A stretch of 64,000 nucleotides of DNA from Intestinibaculum porci (GCF_003925875.1 NZ_AP019309.1:186001-250000); one strand, 5' to 3'; positions 25,847 through 34,214 are shown, counted from the stretch's first letter. A program made the numbers and translations. The notes: generated by a model from the sequence alone, not told the origin.

Positions 25847-26269
25847 ATGTATTTTTCGGAAAAGGATTGCAAAATGATCATTAAATGGACTGGCATTATT
25901 GAAAATCAGGGAAAAAGCGGTCTTTCCTTAGCTAAATGGTGTACCAAAAATAATGTTGGTTTAAGTACACTGTCACATTATAAAAAGATTATCAGGGATC
26001 TCATGATAAAACACGGAATCAGCACCTACAGTGATTTAAGATCACTGGCAGAGCGCAGCTGCCAAAACAATAATATTGACCCGTATCGGGGTGACGGCAA
26101 CGGCACTTTTTATTCTGTTGATTTAAATGACAGTTCTCCTCAAACCGGTAATAGCGTCTCCAAATCGTCAGGAGTGAGACTTCAGAAGAATGGATTTGTC
26201 ATTGAGATTGATTCACATTTTGATGAAGAAACGCTGACAAGAGTTATGGCGGTGGTTAAAAATGCTTAG
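25847..26269 (+). CDS. tnpA: IS66 TnpA-type protein
   Basis: A 140-residue protein in the TnpA place of an IS66 element. The N-terminal half (CKMIIKWTGIIENQGKSGLS, then AKWCTKNNVGLSTLSHYKK) looks like the helix-turn-helix of IS66 OrfA proteins; the C-terminal part ends FDEETLTRVMAVVKNA, the typical motif after which tnpB starts. The ATG at 25847 lies behind GGGAGG. It overlaps tnpB by 8 bases. It is thought to assist transposition, probably by DNA binding. Confidence 0.82.
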   Translation: MYFSEKDCKMIIKWTGIIENQGKSGLSLAKWCTKNNVGLSTLSHYKKIIRDLMIKHGISTYSDLRSLAERSCQNNNIDPYRGDGNGTFYSVDLNDSSPQTGNSVSKSSGVRLQKNGFVIEIDSHFDEETLTRVMAVVKNA

Positions 26270-26600
26270 AGAACTGACAGGCATCAAAAGAATTGTAATA
26301 AGAACCGGAAAGACTGATCTGCGCAGAGGCATTACCGGTCTGGCTTCAGTTATAGCCGCTGAATATCATATGAATCCGATGGAAAAAGGAACCATTTATC
26401 TTTTCTGCGGTGGCAGAAGAGATCGTATCAAGGGGCTTCTTTACGAAGAAGGCGGATGGGTTCTTATCTATGTCCGACTTTCAAAAGGAAGTGCCTTTCA
26501 GTGGCCTAGAGATGATCAGGAAGCTCGTGATATAACGCGTGAACAGTACGAAAGACTGTTGGACGGATTTACTTTGGATGGTACAATAAATAAGCGCTGA
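26262..26600 (+). CDS. tnpB: IS66 TnpB (Orf2) accessory protein
   Basis: A 112-residue IS66 Orf2 family protein (PF05717). Seen: RIVIRTGKTDLRRGITGLAS, then GTIYLFCGGRRDRIKGLLY, followed by the FQWPR block. This small protein is required for transposition in studied IS66 elements, with unknown mechanism. Translationally coupled to tnpA. Confidence 0.93.
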   Translation: MLRELTGIKRIVIRTGKTDLRRGITGLASVIAAEYHMNPMEKGTIYLFCGGRRDRIKGLLYEEGGWVLIYVRLSKGSAFQWPRDDQEARDITREQYERLLDGFTLDGTINKR

Positions 26601-26681
26601 TAAAGGAAATATCACTCCTCTGATGGTAATTCAAAACTGAACAATATAGTGATATTATATTCGCTTAATATCACTATTATC

Positions 26682-26710
26682 TTGAATTTTAGTCTTCATA
26701 GTGTTATAAT
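26682..26710 (+). promoter_or_regulatory. Promoter inside the IS66-type element
   Basis: TTGAAT (26682-26687), a 17-bp spacer, and a perfect TATAAT (26705-26710). It lies in the 133-bp gap after tnpB and would drive the extra gene and tnpC separately from tnpA-tnpB. Confidence 0.7.
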
Positions 26711-26733
26711 AGTATATAGGACGAGGTGATGGA

Positions 26734-27102
26734 ATGGCTATCATCAAACAGACCAACAAGACTACAGGCATTACCTATGTCTACGAGTCTAAGAGCTACT
26801 GGGATCCTGAAAAGAAGCAGGCTCGCTCCAAGCGAAAGCTGATCGGAAAAATTGATCCCGAAACCGGCAAAATGGTCCCCACCGGCAAAAAAGGTCCACA
26901 GAAGAAAAAGAGCGGAGAACCTTCAGCTGCCGAGAGGAGACAGTCAGCCGAATTAGCCAGACTGAAAAAGGAAAATATGGATCAGATGATATTAATCACT
27001 GATCTTCGCAAGCAGATAGAATCATTAAGCAGCCAGAACACAAAATTAAAGCAGCTGATTAGTGAGATCAGACAGCTAACCGTATCGTCAGAGGAGATCT
27101 AA
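26734..27102 (+). CDS. Extra IS66-associated protein with basic N-terminus and coiled coil
   Basis: A 122-residue protein between tnpB and tnpC. The N-terminal 60 residues are rich in Lys/Arg (TGITYVYESKSYWDPEKKQA, then RSKRKLIGKIDPETG) and look like the N-terminal domain that starts many IS1634/IS4-related transposases. The C-terminal half is a leucine-zipper-like coiled coil (LARLKKENMDQMILITDLRK). The ATG follows GAGGTGATGG and has its own promoter upstream. It is not part of the classic three-gene IS66 plan and may be an accessory for DNA binding. Confidence 0.7.
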   Translation: MAIIKQTNKTTGITYVYESKSYWDPEKKQARSKRKLIGKIDPETGKMVPTGKKGPQKKKSGEPSAAERRQSAELARLKKENMDQMILITDLRKQIESLSSQNTKLKQLISEIRQLTVSSEEI

Positions 27103-27112
27103 ACGTAACACT

Positions 27113-29011
27113 ATGAAGGCAGACAGCGCATATTTTAAACAGCAACTGAATAAAATGAGTTATGCGGACCTGATTGCGGTTGCTTTAAAATATTATGAAG
27201 AGTGCTGCGGATTACGTGCCGAACTGGATGAATTAAAAAACACATTCAGCTACACAGCCGATGAGCTTAAGAAGGTTAAAGCCGAATGCGAAGATCTAGT
27301 TATAAGAGTTAACACTCTTAATCATGAGAATACCAGACTTCAGAATCAGACGGATGAGCTCAAAAAGAATCGCTTTGGAAGAAAGTCTGAAAAGATGAAT
27401 GGCAAAATCCACGATGATGAGTTTAGCGACCCTCTTTCGGAAGAAATGAATGAAAGCGACTGTGATGGTAAAAAACAGAATAATAATGACAGCCAAAAAT
27501 CCAGGAAAATAAAAAGACCTGCCTGCAGGCAGCTAAACAGGAAAAAGAAGACCAGACAGATACCAGAAATAACGATTATTGACTTTGACAGGGAGCGTAT
27601 CGATAAAGAATACGGCTACGGCAAATGGACATTAAAAGGCTGGAACATATCCGAAGAATTTATGTTTATTCCAGGAAATCTCTACAGGGTATATGTCAAA
27701 CGCCCAGTGATCAGAGTCTATGACGATGATGATACTAATGATTTACGCGAAGTGGCACTGCCGGTTAATAAGCTGATGTTAAGGAGCAAGGTTACGCCTT
27801 CACTGCTGGCTTTTATCATGTCTTTCAAATTTGTGCTGGGAGTTCCCCTGGCAAGGCTGTCAAGGGTTCTGTCATATCAGGGAATCAACCTGTCAAAAGA
27901 GATAATGTCAGACTGGGTCATTAAATGCACTGACAGATATCTAAAGCCAGTCTATAGCGAGATAATGAGACAAATGGCCTGCCGGACATACACCCAGATT
28001 GATGAAACCTATCTGGAAGTCATCAATGACGGAAGAAATGCGGGAAGCAAAAGCTACATATGGTGTCATATCACTGGCGAATTTGAAGAAGAGCGGCCGC
28101 TGGCAGTCTTCTGCTTCGAGCTGACAAGATCAGCGGATCACCTTCTTGAGTTCTATGCGGATCTTAACGACGGCACAATCCATCTGACATCTGATGCCTA
28201 CAGCGCCTATTATAAGCTGGCTTCGGAGAAAAAGGATCATGTAATACTCGGCGGGTGCTTTATGCATCTGAGACGCAGACTGTACAAGGCATATGAAGTG
28301 AAATTTAAAGCGGTAAAGGATAAAGAGCTTCTTGAGGAAAGCCCCGAAAAAAAGTGTCTCGATATGATCGGTGATCTTTACAGCGCTGATGATGATGCCA
28401 AAGAACTTACCGCCAAGGAAAGAGCTAAAGTCCGAGACGAAATCGAAAGACCGCTTGTCGATGCATACTTTGATTATATCAAGTCCCTTGATATCAGCAG
28501 CGGCACTTTTAGTGAGGAAATGGAGGATGCGGTGAGCTACAGCCTCAATCATGAGGATGCATTCAGAGTGTTTCTTGATGATCCAATGGTTCCAATCGAT
28601 AACGGTGAATGCGAACGCAAGATTCGTAATATAGCCATGGTCAGAAACAATAGTCTGTTCTGCTATTCCATCGGCGGCGCTGAAACGCTCTGCATCATTA
28701 TGACGCTTATTGAAACTGCCAAGTCAAACGGCTGCGATCCGCATACGTATCTGGAATATCTTTTCGAAAGCTCACTTGCCCATGCCAGCGTCGATATTAG
28801 CGAATATATCGATGAGATGATGCCCTGGTCAAGCGAATACCAAAAATTCGAGGAAGAGAGGTTCAGCAGACCGTTAGGGAAAATACCAGACTTCTGCACT
28901 GAAGAGCCTGAAATGCCAGTTAAAGCTGATGTGGATACTGCAAGAGCTGAAAGACGACACGCAATGATGACAGAAAATATAAATAGCACAACATCCAGGC
29001 CAGCGGCTTAA
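27113..29011 (+). CDS. tnpC: IS66 transposase TnpC
   Basis: A 632-residue IS66 DDE transposase. An N-terminal coiled coil and zinc-finger-like area (ELKKNRFGRKSEKM, the common IS66 signature) precede the domain with MSFKFVLGVPLARLSRVLSY and SKEIMSDWVIKC. Catalytic acidic residues are in TQIDETYLEV, HLTSDAYSAYYKL and VPIDNGECERKIRNIAMVRN, and the end has CIIMTLIETAKSNGCDPHTY. The reading frame is complete. It starts at ATG 27113, 10 bases after the stop of the small gene upstream. Confidence 0.95.
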   Translation: MKADSAYFKQQLNKMSYADLIAVALKYYEECCGLRAELDELKNTFSYTADELKKVKAECEDLVIRVNTLNHENTRLQNQTDELKKNRFGRKSEKMNGKIHDDEFSDPLSEEMNESDCDGKKQNNNDSQKSRKIKRPACRQLNRKKKTRQIPEITIIDFDRERIDKEYGYGKWTLKGWNISEEFMFIPGNLYRVYVKRPVIRVYDDDDTNDLREVALPVNKLMLRSKVTPSLLAFIMSFKFVLGVPLARLSRVLSYQGINLSKEIMSDWVIKCTDRYLKPVYSEIMRQMACRTYTQIDETYLEVINDGRNAGSKSYIWCHITGEFEEERPLAVFCFELTRSADHLLEFYADLNDGTIHLTSDAYSAYYKLASEKKDHVILGGCFMHLRRRLYKAYEVKFKAVKDKELLEESPEKKCLDMIGDLYSADDDAKELTAKERAKVRDEIERPLVDAYFDYIKSLDISSGTFSEEMEDAVSYSLNHEDAFRVFLDDPMVPIDNGECERKIRNIAMVRNNSLFCYSIGGAETLCIIMTLIETAKSNGCDPHTYLEYLFESSLAHASVDISEYIDEMMPWSSEYQKFEEERFSRPLGKIPDFCTEEPEMPVKADVDTARAERRHAMMTENINSTTSRPAA

Positions 29012-29283
29012 CAGCCGCCGGCCTAGGAGTGCTTGTTTTGGGTTTTATTAATATCCCGGGCAAAAAGAATTGCCTTAATCGATTAATATGCAGCCTGCTG
29101 AAGACAGCTGAAAGATCATAAATCTATGCAAACACTAACCAGACATAGTACCGCTAGCAGATCAGACTATGAAGTTATATCTTTATTACACTGATCCAGC
29201 CCGCAGCAGCCTTCAGGCATAACAAAAAAGTAAAATCAATACTCTGAATAAGATGTCATTAATATAACTTAGCCAAATTAAAC

Positions 29284-29323
29284 ACCCCCGGCAACACTGT
29301 TAGCAGCAGTAGCTGGGGGATTT
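29284..29323 (+). terminator. GC-rich hairpin near the 3' end of the IS66-type element
   Basis: CCCCC (29285-29289) pairs with GGGGG (29315-29319), extended by the neighbouring GC pairs, around a 25-base loop and followed by ATTTCC. The 431 bases between tnpC and the element end hold no other clear feature. Confidence 0.5.
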
Positions 29324-29442
29324 CCATTAAAAGTTATATTTATTCAAGTTAGAGAGTAACCGGTTTAAAATCAAAAATCATGCTTATATAGATTTTAAAT
29401 TATCATAATTTTGTAATTATGGATATTTAATCTAACGCTTAC

Positions 29443-29694
29443 GCATGATCTGCCGTGCTTGCATTTCTTGTAGTTGGCGCATTCATGAGGAGCCTTGCAG
29501 GGGGATCCCGAAATGATTCTATGATTCTTGATCTCCTTGGCGACGGTTGTCGGGTCCTTATTAATGACCTTGGCAATCTGAGCCTTGTTAAGGCCATTCT
29601 TGGTACCGTCCTCGATCGTCACACGAACCTTAAGGTTCATGTGCTTCTGATAGCCGCAGGTCTCGCTGTTACTTTTTCCCATTACTATCACCAT
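29443..29694 (-). pseudogene. IS30-type transposase copy B, N-terminal part
   Basis: On the minus strand, MVIVMGKSNSETCGYQKHMN, then VTIEDGTKNGLNKAQIAKVI, a helix-turn-helix like that of copy A (KAQIAKVINKDPTTVAKEI), and the Cys region ANYKKCKHGRSC. The homologous part stops at the cysteine encoded by the 8-bp duplication (29443-29450), where the IS66 end follows. It continues at 25754. Overlaps the upstream small gene by 26 bases. Confidence 0.85.
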
Positions 29695-29875
29695 CCTGCA
29701 GACTCATGCGGTAGCAGTACTCAAATACCGTATAGGGATAGAGCCTTCTCATTAATGAGTCCTCATCGATTCCGGAGCGCCTTCTGCTGCGTTTCCTTCC
29801 GCTTGAAGGGTGACCGGCCCCTCTGTCTTCCTGACCTGCTTTTGAAGCGGTCAGCTTATCACTAATATCTGACAT
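29669..29875 (-). CDS. Small accessory protein of IS30-type element (copy B)
   Basis: A 68-residue basic protein (SDISDKLTASKAGQEDRGAG, then SSGRKRSRRRSGIDED and RRLYPYTVFEYCYRM). Start at ATG 29875, eight bases after AAGGAGGTGG. It holds the same place as the acidic 72-residue protein of copy A but is hardly similar to it. Function unknown. Confidence 0.55.
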   Translation of the reverse strand: MSDISDKLTASKAGQEDRGAGHPSSGRKRSRRRSGIDEDSLMRRLYPYTVFEYCYRMSLQDGDSNGKK

Positions 29876-29909
29876 TTTTAATGCCACCTCCTTGATGTTC
29901 TTCTTGCTT

Positions 29910-30809
29910 TCAGGCAGTTTCCTGCTTCTCTACAAAGAAATTTAACACTTTAGGGGCGTGGAGGCAGTTTTCCCATGTTGGTGAGGCAAAAACCCCTTCA
30001 GGCCCGAGGTGGCAACTTTTTAGGCTCTTGCCGGTGAGGCCGATCTTCTCCGTCATGAATCTGTTCCTGTAAAAAAAGGCAAAGTGACCGGTGATAAATG
30101 AGCAGATGAGTTTAGAAAGTAAGCTGTCACTTGCCTTGCCGCCTTGAAGCCTGCAGCAGAGATGATTAAGAAGCCTGCCCAGACGGCCGTGAAAGGCTTC
30201 AGGCCGAACATGATCATGAAAAATCAGATGCAGGCATAAATGGATGTCAAAAAGATTTTCCTTTATGAAGGGTATGACTCCAGGAGGAAATATTGCATGG
30301 GTCTTGCCGAGCTTTTTTGAATAGATGCGCTGTACCTGAAACGCATATGGGGTGTCGACGATGTTTACGGTCTTTTTATAGTGGCCGTATTTTATCCAGT
30401 CGCTGGCACCCTCATCGGAAAGGCCGGGAGTCATTTCAGCTATGTCCTCTGCCGAGAAGCTGGCAAGGATATATGAATAGGCGGCATTGATAAAAAGCAT
30501 GATGTCATAAGCAAGCTCAGTTGATGAAAGCTTGGTGCTGTAGAGCTTTTCTGTCAGCCCGGAAAAGAATGAACCGTCAGAGCGTGCTAGAAGGTCTGCA
30601 GAAAAGCTGTTGTTCCATAGGCACTCTGAACTGTAGCTAAAAAAGCTGTCATCAGATCCGCAGTCAGCGCTGCTCTGATTTCTTATTGATCTTCTGAAGA
30701 TGGACATAACATTACTTTTGATTGTATCTTCGCTCCTGTGAGCGTTCTTGGCTAAAAGCCTGCTGATGCTTTTGCACTTGAAAACAGGCGATTCATGTAT
30801 TACTATCAT
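29910..30809 (-). CDS. DUF6431-like transposon accessory protein (copy B)
   Basis: A 299-residue protein related to the one at 16735-17406. Shared blocks include SDWIKYGHYKKTVN and FQVQRIYSKKLGKTH followed by a hydrophobic PGVIPFIKENLF. It also has a longer N-terminal region (CKSISRLLAKNAHRSEDTIK) and a C-terminal extension. First gene of the inverted IS30-type element, with a leader hairpin upstream. It has no known biochemical role; its constant position suggests a part in regulating or targeting transposition. Confidence 0.65.
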   Translation of the reverse strand: MIVIHESPVFKCKSISRLLAKNAHRSEDTIKSNVMSIFRRSIRNQSSADCGSDDSFFSYSSECLWNNSFSADLLARSDGSFFSGLTEKLYSTKLSSTELAYDIMLFINAAYSYILASFSAEDIAEMTPGLSDEGASDWIKYGHYKKTVNIVDTPYAFQVQRIYSKKLGKTHAIFPPGVIPFIKENLFDIHLCLHLIFHDHVRPEAFHGRLGRLLNHLCCRLQGGKASDSLLSKLICSFITGHFAFFYRNRFMTEKIGLTGKSLKSCHLGPEGVFASPTWENCLHAPKVLNFFVEKQETA

Positions 30810-30828
30810 ATTGTCTTAATCGGACAGG

Positions 30829-30861
30829 TGATGAGAAGCTTACCAGGGCATTAACTCATCA
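30829..30861 (-). promoter_or_regulatory. Leader hairpin upstream of DUF6431-like gene, copy B
   Basis: GATGAG (30830-30835) pairs with CTCATC (30855-30860). On the minus strand the loop contains CTGGTAA, as does the loop of the copy A hairpin (16686-16721), and the distance to the start codon is similar. The 339 bases between 30810 and 31148 otherwise hold only the promoter of the next gene. Confidence 0.45.
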
Positions 30862-31074
30862 TCTTTTTTTGTCCTCTGCCTCCAAACTGAATTTAATCCT
30901 TCAATTATCAAACATGTTAATTTTATCACATTTTGAAATAACTGAACGAGTAAATTCATGAAAGACATTAGGTTCCAGAAGTGAATGACATAATTCATAT
31001 TAGAAATGTCTAACTGGAATTTCGAAAATCATTTGACGTTATATATTCATAATTAAATTTATCTTCCTCCCTCA

Positions 31075-31103
31075 TTTTCAGTTTATTAGAGATGTAGTAT
31101 AAT
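31075..31103 (+). promoter_or_regulatory. Promoter of the secreted cargo protein gene
   Basis: TTTTCA (31075-31080), a 17-bp spacer and a perfect TATAAT (31098-31103), 45 bp before the start codon. Confidence 0.5.
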
Positions 31104-31148
31104 GTATTTATATTAATACAAACATTGATAAATTGAGAGGAGGTTACT

Positions 31149-33431
31149 ATGAACAAGATTATGACAATGGTGTTGTCTGTTATGATAATGATTACAATGC
31201 TGTATACTCCGGTATATGCATCAGATAACAGCACTGAACAAACATATGAACTTAGTGGTATAATTGCTGAAGATACTGTTTTAGATAAAACGGATGGGAA
31301 ATACGTAATTACAAGTGATGTTTCAATCAAAAATGGCAGTACAGTAACAATTAAACCAGGTGTAACTGTTGAAGGAAATAATTTCAGGATAAGGGTTTAT
31401 GGGAAAATAGACATTAATGAAGCTAATTTTAATAATGTACAGTTGGAGGCAGATAATACAGGATCTGATCCATGTACCATTACTATGAACAAAAGTACAT
31501 ATATTGGCGGAAGACTATTGTATCCAACAGGATACTCTGCTCACGTCTATTTGAATTTAACAAATAATAGGTTCTATAACTTGGAAGGGTACAGCTACAT
31601 ATGGTATCCTGCAGATGTTGCTTATATTACGGGAAACTATTTTGAAAATTGTGGTGCTCTAAGCATAGGTAGCGAAGAGGATGTGTATGTAACTAACAAC
31701 ACCTTTTATCATATGCATGCATTATCAAATGGCGATAAATATATTATAGAGGACTGGGCACAATATTACTCCAATCTTTATGTTGAAAAAAACAGCTTTT
31801 ATGATGATTCCCTGGTTCTGAAGTTAAGCTCAGATGGGAAGATGATAGCTAAAAACAATTTTTGGAACACAACTTCTTCTAGTTCCATTTCATCACGGAT
31901 TAGTGATGGAAACACAAATTTGAACTTGAAAGAAACCATTGAGTACGAACCATTCCTTACAGAGCCAGATCCTAATTCTCCTAATATAGAACATTTATAT
32001 AATGATGGCGAAATAACGGTTCAGCCAACGTGTCTTGAGGATGGGGAGAAGACGTATACGTGTTTAAGCTGTGGCGAGACTAAGACAGAAACCATCCCGG
32101 CGCTCGGTCATAAATGGAGGGAAGATTACACCGTAGATAAAGAACCATCCTGCACAGAGGTTGGAAGTAAATCTATACATTGTTCGGTTTGTAATGCTAT
32201 TAAAGAGGGTACAACAGTTGAAATACCTGCACTTGGTCATGCTTGGAGTGATCCAATTTTTGACTTCAGTTCTGATGGTAAAACAGCGACAGCAACAAGA
32301 ATATGCATTAACAATTCAATTCATAAAGATACCAAAGATACTACTATTACTAGTCAAGTAACGAAGGAACCAACCTGTGAAGAAAATGGTGAAACTACTT
32401 ATACTGCGAAAGTCACATTTGATGGAAAAGAGTATTCTGATACGAAGAAGTTAGTGGACATTGCGGCAATCGGCCATAAATGGGGTGATGTTTCCTACGT
32501 TTGGTCAGATGACAATAGCAAGTGCACGGCGACCAGAATTTGTCAGAATGACAACAGTCATAAGCAGGCTGAAACAGTAGGTACAACATCAGAGACGACA
32601 AAAGCAACCTGCGAGACAGCTGGAAAGACGATCTACACTGCGAACTTTGGTAATGAGGTATTCAAAACCCAGAATAAAACAGTAAAGATCGAAGCGATCG
32701 GTCATGATTTTTCCGATGAGTGGACAATCGATCGTGAAGCAACTTGCACAGAGAATGGAATCAAATCGCATCATTGTTCAAGGTGTGATGCAAAGTCTGA
32801 CGTAACAGAAATACTGGCATTTGGGCATTCGTATGTACCGGGAACCATCAAAGCGACTGTCACCACCGATGGAAAACATTTTGATAAATGTGAACGCTGT
32901 GGAAACGTTATAAATTTGATAAGCATCCCCATGGCATCAAATATTGGTCTGTCTGACACACAATATATCTGGGATGGTAAAGTTAAAACACCAACACTTT
33001 ATGTGAATGATTCAACAGGAAGAAATATTAGTACAGCTAACTACTCATTCACAGAGCCGTCTGGTAGGAATAACGTTGGTAAATACACTTATACTATCTC
33101 ATTCAGAGGGGATTTTTCCGGAACCATTAATCAGTCCTTTGCAATATACCCTGCTAAGGCTGCAATTAAGTCAATTAAGGCTGGCAAGAAGAGTATAACG
33201 GTTACTGCAAAGAAAAAGCCTGCTAAATATGGCGCAAAGTATATGCAGATTGCTTATAAGCTGAAAGGAACTAACAAGTGGAAGTACAAGACAACCACGA
33301 AAAACAAAAAGGTGGTAAAGAAATTAAAAGCAAAGAAGTACTATTATGTGAAGGTCCGTACATACAAAAAGGTCGGTAATGAGACTTATTATGGAGCGTG
33401 GTCTAAGCAGAAACGAGTTAAAGTTAAATAA
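31149..33431 (+). CDS. Large secreted protein: beta-helix plus repeated Cys-pair domains
   Basis: A 760-residue protein with a signal peptide (MNKIMTMVLSVMIMITMLYT, cut near VYAS). Residues about 60-270 look like a right-handed parallel beta-helix (DGKYVITSDVSIKNGSTVTI and repeated NN-F strands). Then come four or five copies of a short domain with CxxC pairs and an ALGHxW motif (PTCLEDGEKTYTCLSCGETK, IPALGHKW), a module common in surface proteins of gut Bacillota. The last 90 residues are an Fn3-like, very Lys-rich domain (SIKAGKKSITVTAKKKPAKY). There is no LPXTG signal, so it is probably released or bound by charge. Start behind GAGAGGAGG. It is cargo of the mobile island. Confidence 0.8.
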   Translation: MNKIMTMVLSVMIMITMLYTPVYASDNSTEQTYELSGIIAEDTVLDKTDGKYVITSDVSIKNGSTVTIKPGVTVEGNNFRIRVYGKIDINEANFNNVQLEADNTGSDPCTITMNKSTYIGGRLLYPTGYSAHVYLNLTNNRFYNLEGYSYIWYPADVAYITGNYFENCGALSIGSEEDVYVTNNTFYHMHALSNGDKYIIEDWAQYYSNLYVEKNSFYDDSLVLKLSSDGKMIAKNNFWNTTSSSSISSRISDGNTNLNLKETIEYEPFLTEPDPNSPNIEHLYNDGEITVQPTCLEDGEKTYTCLSCGETKTETIPALGHKWREDYTVDKEPSCTEVGSKSIHCSVCNAIKEGTTVEIPALGHAWSDPIFDFSSDGKTATATRICINNSIHKDTKDTTITSQVTKEPTCEENGETTYTAKVTFDGKEYSDTKKLVDIAAIGHKWGDVSYVWSDDNSKCTATRICQNDNSHKQAETVGTTSETTKATCETAGKTIYTANFGNEVFKTQNKTVKIEAIGHDFSDEWTIDREATCTENGIKSHHCSRCDAKSDVTEILAFGHSYVPGTIKATVTTDGKHFDKCERCGNVINLISIPMASNIGLSDTQYIWDGKVKTPTLYVNDSTGRNISTANYSFTEPSGRNNVGKYTYTISFRGDFSGTINQSFAIYPAKAAIKSIKAGKKSITVTAKKKPAKYGAKYMQIAYKLKGTNKWKYKTTTKNKKVVKKLKAKKYYYVKVRTYKKVGNETYYGAWSKQKRVKVK

Positions 33432-33438
33432 TCCATAT

Positions 33439-33469
33439 AAGCTCGGTCGGGAAACTGGCCGAGCTTTTG
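33439..33469 (+). terminator. Intrinsic terminator after the secreted protein gene
   Basis: AAGCTCGG (33439-33446) and CCGAGCTT (33459-33466) form an 8-bp perfect stem followed by TTTT. Confidence 0.85.
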
Positions 33470-33565
33470 AGGATTAATAGGGGCAAATAGGAAGGTTAAA
33501 ATCAATGGAATATTGAATAGACCAAAATATTATGCTAAGCTCGTGTCAGGAGAGGAGGAATGTCA

Positions 33566-33787
33566 TTGAGGGATGATAACAGAAAGGTGTCCTTATCAGA
33601 TTTTTATTGTGAGGATTGTGGCATTCGTTTGACACTTCCTCGACCCCGCAACAAGCAGAGAAACAATGGGCATATCAAAACCATGTGGTGCCCTAGATGT
33701 AGAAGGGAAACACAGTTTATTGAAGTAAGGGAATGCGACTTCGGTTTGGAGTATGTCAAGCAGTGGGAGGACCCTTTTATCGGGTAA
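33566..33787 (+). CDS. Small zinc-ribbon protein
   Basis: A 73-residue protein with two CxxC knuckles, FYCEDCGIRL and MWCPRCRRETQF, 29 residues apart: a zinc ribbon. The C-terminus is acidic and aromatic (FGLEYVKQWEDPFIG). AGGAGG (33553-33558) lies seven bases before a TTG (33566) but only one base before the in-frame ATG (33560), so TTG is the more likely start. It ends five bases before the palindrome that marks the right-hand breakpoint in the IS30-type transposase. Function unknown. Confidence 0.6.
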   Translation: MRDDNRKVSLSDFYCEDCGIRLTLPRPRNKQRNNGHIKTMWCPRCRRETQFIEVRECDFGLEYVKQWEDPFIG

Positions 33788-33791
33788 TAAT

Positions 33792-33817
33792 GTCTTAACC
33801 CGAATCCGGGTTAAGAC
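33792..33817. repeat. Perfect palindrome at the right breakpoint of the island
   Basis: GTCTTAACCCG (33792-33802) and CGGGTTAAGAC (33807-33817) around a 4-base centre. It shares the TTAACCCG core with the inner repeats of the RIT ends and lies directly against the Thr-Asp codons of the transposase 3' fragment. Confidence 0.7.
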
Positions 33818-34214
33818 AGACAGAGGCTCTGAGTTTACAGACGCTGAGCATCTTGAGCATAGACCTGATGGTTCATTTAGATGCCCGGTCTTCTACTGTG
33901 ATCCTATGCGTTCCAACCAGAAAGGATCACTGGAAAATAAGCATCATGAAGTCAGATATATATTTCCAAAATCAGAGAAAGATTTAAGAAAATTAGGACT
34001 GATCGATCAGGATTCGTTAAGAATAGCTGTTAATAACATCAACTCTTATGTGCTTAAGGATAAACACGGTAAAACACCATATGAAATCGTGCAGTTCGCC
34101 GCTCCAGATCTCTATGAGGCACTCAAGCAACATGGCTATCATCAGCTGGACAAAAACCAGATCAATTTGACTAAGCATTGTTTGCTTGACTATAAGAAAA
34201 AACATCAAAAATAA
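33816..34214 (+). pseudogene. IS30-type transposase, 3' part
   Basis: Begins at the second catalytic motif (TDRGSEFTDAEHLEH; Asp codon 33819-33821) and runs to the natural end: YCDPMRSNQKGSLENKHHEV with the catalytic Glu, RYIFPKSEKDLRKLGLIDQD and the tail KKKHQK. This is exactly the part missing from copies A and B. It lies on the plus strand, in line with copy A, so copy A (17605-18507) and this fragment read as the two halves of one gene split by about 15.3 kb. The frame is open upstream to 33753, but that part is not transposase sequence. Confidence 0.85.

Larger units (their letters stand above)
25755..29442. mobile_element. IS66-type insertion sequence, complete
   Basis: 3688 bp. The ends begin GTAAGCGT, the typical IS66 terminus, and the terminal inverted repeats extend about 24 bp with a second conserved block ATATCCAT. 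The 8-bp duplication GCATGATC flanks it (25747-25754 and 29443-29450), as expected for IS66. It carries tnpA, tnpB, an additional small gene with its own promoter, and tnpC. It was inserted into IS30-type transposase copy B; removing it and one duplication copy restores that frame. Confidence 0.94.

Noticed and set aside
33753-33815. N-terminal part of the frame that runs into the transposase 3' fragment
   Set aside because: It overlaps the end of the zinc-ribbon gene and the palindrome; homology to the transposase starts only at the Thr-Asp codons.
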